A stretch of DNA of 25,096 nt from a virus. Positions 22,573 to 25,096 of the stretch are shown here, one piece after another; position 1 is the stretch's first letter, and the number at the start of each line of letters is the position of its first letter. The notes under the pieces were generated by a model. The model did not search any database, had not been told where the DNA came from, and worked only from the letters and a program-made list of their open reading frames with translations. The stretch covers positions 1 to 25,096 of the IMG/VR virus record IMGVR_UViG_3300046339_000011; one strand, given 5' to 3'. The position numbers and the translations under genes are program-made.

Positions 22573-22612
22573 ATAACACAAATCCCCAGAGTTATCCAGG
22601 GATTTGTGTTAT
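22573..22612 (-). terminator. 14-bp stem-loop after the split TerL gene
   Basis: Arms ATAACACAAATCCC (22573-22586) and GGGATTTGTGTTAT (22599-22612), perfect over 14 bp, 12-nt loop. It lies 33 bp after the TerL stop and 31 bp before the zinc-finger gene. The T-run is poor, so it may terminate, stabilise the message, or be a mobile hairpin. Confidence 0.55.
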
Positions 22613-22644
22613 GTGTTATTCAGTTTTACATGATGAGGCTTATA

Positions 22645-23066
22645 CTATATGGAGTTGAAATATTCTGCAATAGTTATAATTTTTACTTCATCGGTAATTC
22701 GGTTTTTGATGGTGATTGCGGTGTCACCTGTAACACATTTCCCGCTTTGACGAGGTTGTCCCCAATATTAGCTAACCAGTTTATTGATTATGCGGCAATC
22801 GGGGACAAAAAAGGATACTTAACGACAACGAAGCGGTTGCGGTCAAACGTCTTCAGCAATTTTTCCTGATATTTATAAAGTTTTATATTTGTCAACCCTT
22901 TATCCAATGTAACGATTTTGATGTAATTATTTGCAAAATAATTTATATCTTTTTTGCACTTCATAAATTCGTTTACATTATCCTCATCAAATTCTATGTC
23001 TACACCAATTCTTTTTAGGAGCGGATTCGATTGAAAAGAGTTTTCCAGTTCTTTTTTTCTTGCCAT
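22645..23066 (-). CDS. terL: Large terminase N-terminal part with split-intein N-half, frame interrupted
   Basis: TerL is the ATPase that pumps DNA into the head. Residues 1-85 (MARKKELENS... to RFVVVKYP, 23066-22812) match the T4 gp17 adenine-binding region: an FMKCKKDINYFANNYIKIV block and LYKYQEKLL. The frame then runs into a TAA at 22790-22788. It resumes at an identical CCT codon (22755-22753) as PRQSGK, the Walker A motif expected to follow KYP. Right after the Lys comes CVTGDTAITI..., an intein start, which stops at TAG (22647-22645) after 30 residues. The remaining intein and TerL parts are not in the window. The start at 23066 follows a late promoter; an in-frame ATG at 23114 lies before that promoter. 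It could also be a dead gene. Confidence 0.8.
22648..22737 (-). CDS. Split intein N-terminal half (IntN, 30 residues)
   Basis: Block A of inteins: catalytic Cys1 followed by V-T-G-D-T, then a beta stretch (ITI) and KIITIAEYF before a stop. It is inserted exactly after the Walker A lysine of TerL (GK^C), a preferred intein site. Such a short IntN is known from the AceL-TerL type of atypically split inteins (25 residues), not from common split inteins (about 100). It would join in trans with an IntC fused to the rest of TerL, restoring the ATPase. The matching IntC is not in this window. Confidence 0.8.
22756..22811 (-). other. Interrupting hairpin between matched Pro codons (bypass-like element)
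   Basis: Fifty-six bases lie between CCT (22814-22812) and CCT (22755-22753). With one of the codons the insertion is 59 nt, not a multiple of three. It starts TTT, then TTGTCCCC (22808-22801), and ends with the exact complement GGGGACAA (22763-22756), directly against the second CCT. The 37-nt inner part holds the in-frame stop TAA and the palindrome TTAGCTAA. Folding would place the two Pro codons side by side, with GGGG just before the landing codon acting like a Shine-Dalgarno. This matches the logic of the T4 gene 60 bypass. Alternatives: an RNA or DNA element that is removed, or a disabling insertion. Confidence 0.65.
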
Positions 23067-23101
23067 TTTTATTTTTGCTTGGATAAGTGTTTGAGTAATA
23101 A

Positions 23102-23109
23102 TATTTATA
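23102..23109 (-). promoter_or_regulatory. T4-type late promoter for terL
   Basis: TATAAATA on the minus strand, 36 bp before the ATG at 23066, in the gap between gp13 and terL. Confidence 0.65.
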
Positions 23110-23150
23110 CGCAATATAAATAAAAATAAAATATGGCAACATATAAAAAT

Positions 23151-23948
23151 TTAGCCTATCATGAATATAGGATATTCCTCCCATTCTGATGACATTTTCG
23201 CCAAAAATGCTTCTTTTTCTCGAACACCGTCGTTGTATAGTGAGTCAGCGTTAAACATCACCCCACTAGGAAGTTGTATATTAGAAAATTTTCTTAGATT
23301 TTGCCCAAATTGTATTTTGACAAGTATTGCGAAATATTCTTTGACGAATCTATCATTATATATCTTCGCAAATTGAACAGGATCGAGTGCGCGTTGACAC
23401 TGAATAATTATAAAACGATCTAACATTGATTCAATATCAAAATCTAGATATAATCTACCATTATTTCTATTAAATTTAATAGCAGTTTCCGCATTCAATA
23501 TATTTATAATGTTTTCAATGCTTTGACGTAGTAGATAAATATCAGTCAGATCTAACATCTGACCACCATAAAAGTTAAACTGTTCCATTATGAAGAATTC
23601 GGGGGATCGACCGAACATGTCATGTAGGTAATTATTATTTGTTCTGGCAACACTAGTAATGCCAATTATATAGTCAGGAACTATTAAAAAGTTTTGATTG
23701 TCAAAGAATGACAATCCACCAGGATTCAATATTTGTGTGTGTGTCTTTTTGTTATCAATATCTTGCTGTGTAATTTTATATTTAAGATACACCTCTTCTG
23801 TGCCGTCATACACACGATCCTGGTATAGTTGGAGTACGTCATCAAGAAGTTGTTCTAACTGGGAATTCTCTACATTTATTTCTATTAGTGGCGCACCTAA
23901 TTTCTTTTTTGCGTAATCAAACAATGCTGTGCGAGAATTTATTGACAT
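23151..23948 (-). CDS. T4 gp13-like neck protein (265 aa)
   Basis: Neck (head completion) protein that seals the filled head and joins it to the tail. The N-terminus (TALFDYAKKKLGAPLIEINV, then QLEQLLDDVLQLYQDRVYDGTEEVYL, split here at the join) is characteristic of gp13 in T4-like cyanophages, and the length (265) fits. No signal or membrane segment. In T4 the order is 13-14-15-16-17. Here terL follows directly and 14, 15 and 16 are absent from the window. ATTAAATTTAAT lies both in the leader (23952-23963), close to the ATG, and inside the gene (23469-23480, read IKFN). No separate promoter was found, so it may be read together with the two upstream genes. Confidence 0.8.
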   Translation of the reverse strand: MSINSRTALFDYAKKKLGAPLIEINVENSQLEQLLDDVLQLYQDRVYDGTEEVYLKYKITQQDIDNKKTHTQILNPGGLSFFDNQNFLIVPDYIIGITSVARTNNNYLHDMFGRSPEFFIMEQFNFYGGQMLDLTDIYLLRQSIENIINILNAETAIKFNRNNGRLYLDFDIESMLDRFIIIQCQRALDPVQFAKIYNDRFVKEYFAILVKIQFGQNLRKFSNIQLPSGVMFNADSLYNDGVREKEAFLAKMSSEWEEYPIFMIG

Positions 23949-23976
23949 TTTATTAAATTTAATAATTTTGTGTTAG

Positions 23977-24384
23977 TTAGGGAAAATTTCCCCCGTCTAT
24001 AAAATAGTCATTATCACCATCATTAGTTGGTGGTATAGCTGTATTTAATATGTCAGTCACCCCTTGAGTCACGGTTATTGTGCCAGAATATAATCTGTAT
24101 ACTGTGTTTGTATCTACTAATGTCGATATATCATATACATATTGCCCAGTCGCCATACTAGAGGTAGTAAGATTAGTCAACTCTATAGTAAATTCTCCTA
24201 ATAATGGATTAGTTTTATTACATAATATATATATAGTTTCTGAAGAATTGTACACTCCTTGTATTGCTCCAGAAATTGCCCAACTGGTAATGTCTTTTGG
24301 TGAGCGATTATCATTCAATATCTTGATTGTTTCTAGAAACGTTGAAAACTGTTTAACTTCATAATTCTTTATAATGGTTTTCAT
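23977..24384 (-). CDS. Putative virion-associated beta-domain protein (135 aa)
   Basis: Beta-rich protein with the pattern DITSWAISGAIQG, a stretch FTIELTNLTTSSM, then TGQYVYDI and TVYRLYSGTITVTQGVT. This resembles the small Ig-like domain seen in BppU-type baseplate proteins and in short structural proteins near neck genes of T4-like phages. It probably mediates assembly or surface binding. Its ATG overlaps the stop of the upstream gene (ATGA), showing coupling. It lies 28 bp before gp13. Confidence 0.6.
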   Translation of the reverse strand: MKTIIKNYEVKQFSTFLETIKILNDNRSPKDITSWAISGAIQGVYNSSETIYILCNKTNPLLGEFTIELTNLTTSSMATGQYVYDISTLVDTNTVYRLYSGTITVTQGVTDILNTAIPPTNDGDNDYFIDGGNFP

Positions 24385-24596
24385 TTTTGTAGTAATTGTT
24401 TTAATAGTGTTGTTATTTCTAATAAACTTTCTGACAACTCTATTACAGAAATTTCTAAATTAACTAATCTGAGATTATTGTTTTGAATATTAGCAAGATT
24501 ATCTATATATTGTTTATACATATCACTATCTTGTAATAGTATAGCACCAGTAATAGGGTCTTTACATAATGATGGTTCAGAGATTATCTTGTACAT
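24381..24596 (-). CDS. Small hypothetical coiled protein (71 aa)
   Basis: Unrecognised 71-residue protein with a long helical, probably coiled-coil C-terminal part (NIQNNNLRLVNLEISVIELS, then LLEITTLLKQLLQK). It is the first gene of the gp13 cluster and is coupled to the next gene by an ATGA overlap. A late-type promoter variant CATAAATA lies 25 bp upstream. Confidence 0.65.
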   Translation of the reverse strand: MYKIISEPSLCKDPITGAILLQDSDMYKQYIDNLANIQNNNLRLVNLEISVIELSESLLEITTLLKQLLQK

Positions 24597-24620
24597 AGTT
24601 ATAATGCTGTATTTATTATA

Positions 24621-24628
24621 TATTTATG
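24621..24628 (-). promoter_or_regulatory. Variant late promoter for the gp13 cluster
   Basis: CATAAATA on the minus strand, one base off the TATAAATA consensus, 25 bp before the ATG at 24596. The surrounding 24597-24656 is otherwise plain A/T-rich sequence. Confidence 0.35.
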
Positions 24629-24656
24629 TTATAATGATTATATCGTTTATTATTAG

Positions 24657-24965
24657 TATGGCAAAACTTCGATAAATATAACATATGCCAATGGCAGTAG
24701 CTATAAAACACAAGTTATTATGCCAAGAGTAAATGGTAAGCAAATAAATTTTACTTCTAAAGATCTTAATTCCCTCCAGAATATTCATTTTCAGTTTGGT
24801 ACAGAATCAGGATTAGTGTCTCCAGAACGATACCTCAAAGAAACTCCTAACTGGTTGCCCGATTCTACTATCCAATTCTCACTAGAACAGCAGAATAAAC
24901 TAGACCAATTAATTGAAGCACATTTAGAAAATCAGGCATCTTGGGATAAGCCTATTAGATTCTAA
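24657..24965 (+). pseudogene. HNH endonuclease relic, C-terminal part only
   Basis: The frame GSSYKTQVIMPRVNG... to the end (LDQLIEAHLENQASWDKPIRF, split at the last helix) aligns with the C-terminal third of both HNH copies: NFxSKDLNSLQNIHFQF, SPERYLKExPNWLPDSTIQF. Homology begins at about 24666, upstream of the first ATG (24720), and the frame is closed by a TAG at 24654. The HNH core is missing. It lies on the opposite strand to its neighbours and is followed by the same terminator cassette, so it is the remains of a moved or inverted homing gene. An 81-residue protein from 24720 could still be made. Confidence 0.7.
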
Positions 24966-25033
24966 GAGGGGTCTGGAATGCCCCACAATGCACGATAACT
25001 ATAAATACGAGTGCTAGTGTCATAATCATAAAA

Positions 25034-25071
25034 ATATGACCTTCTAAAAATCAATTAGAAGGTCATATTTT
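25034..25071. terminator. Bidirectional terminator cassette, copy 4 (inverted)
   Basis: Arms ATATGACCTTCTAA (25034-25047) and TTAGAAGGTCATAT (25055-25068) with T-runs. It is preceded on the plus strand by GGGGTCTGGAATGCCCC (24969-24985) and ACGATAACTATAAATACGAG, which contains TATAAATA at 25000-25007. The order is the reverse of copies 1 and 3, matching the strand of the HNH relic. Confidence 0.75.
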
Positions 25072-25096
25072 TGTATATTAAGAAGCAGTACTGATA

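Noticed and set aside
22756-22811. Group I or group II intron in terL
   Set aside because: The interruption is only 56-59 nt, far too short for a catalytic intron, and none of the conserved core elements can be fitted.
22606-22869. 87-codon plus-strand frame over terL
   Set aside because: It runs antisense through the Walker A and intein codons, whose residue pattern is clearly meaningful on the minus strand.
22871-22878. TATAAATA on the minus strand inside terL
   Set aside because: It encodes the conserved YKYQ residues of TerL and no gene starts shortly after it, so it is probably chance.
2176-23963. CRISPR array from the recurring palindrome
   Set aside because: The copies are 12-18 bp, irregularly spaced by hundreds to thousands of bases, and partly inside genes. 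There are no spacers and no cas genes.

Overview
The window looks like part of a large, AT-rich (about 70 % by eye) T4-like myovirus genome. The main evidence is on the minus strand. It carries a T4 gp13-type neck protein, the start of a large terminase (TerL, gp17-type), a 1768-residue baseplate-type protein with a YHYH domain, and a small PAAR-like tip protein. Exact T4-type late promoters (TATAAATA) lie in front of three of these genes. Homing genes are common: two HNH proteins, a third HNH relic, a GIY-YIG protein and a zinc-finger DNA-binding protein. No tRNA or rRNA gene and no CRISPR array were seen.

Layout. (1) About 1-7480, plus strand: six transcription units of small unrecognised genes. 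Each unit opens with a related upstream module of about 170-200 bp that ends in a sigma70-like promoter. Genes inside a unit are separated by stem-loops and often carry the ribosome-binding stretch AGGTAAACAAA. Most units close with a stem-loop plus T-run, often after the palindrome ATTAAATTTAAT. (2) 5450-6090 and 7480-8190: non-coding stretches holding near-palindromic operators and a duplicated block of about 195 bp. (3) 8193-8996: one orphan plus-strand gene. (4) 12806-9003, minus strand: an operon read from a near-consensus sigma70 promoter. It encodes an adenine methyltransferase, two paralogous HNH endonucleases and small unknown genes, including a tandem pair. (5) 13667-12812, minus strand: a short late unit with the PAAR-like protein, ending at a strong terminator. 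(6) A GIY-YIG gene whose tail is frameshifted at an (AT)n tract. (7) 19975-14669: the giant baseplate protein. (8) 21901-20267: four tandem paralogs of an unknown family. (9) 24596-22203: two small genes, gp13, TerL and a zinc-finger gene. (10) 24657-24965, plus strand: an HNH relic.

The most striking locus is TerL (23066-22645). Its reading frame runs normally up to a proline codon just before the Walker A motif. It is then interrupted by 59 nt that hold a stop codon and an 8-bp inverted repeat, and it resumes at an identical proline codon with RQSGK. This has the layout of a translational bypass (hop) as in T4 gene 60, or of a small hairpin insertion. Directly after the Walker A lysine comes the start of an intein (CVTGDT...) that stops after only 30 residues. 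That is the hallmark of an atypically split TerL intein, as in AceL-TerL. The rest of the intein and of TerL is not in this window, so the packaging ATPase appears to be a fractured gene that needs both a ribosome hop (or a removal event) and protein trans-splicing.

Several dispersed repeat families tie the window together: the 12-bp palindrome ATTAAATTTAAT (12 copies, always read as Ile-Lys-Phe-Asn when it lies inside a gene), the word CTAGAATGCCC, a terminator cassette found four times, and the upstream modules of the plus-strand units.
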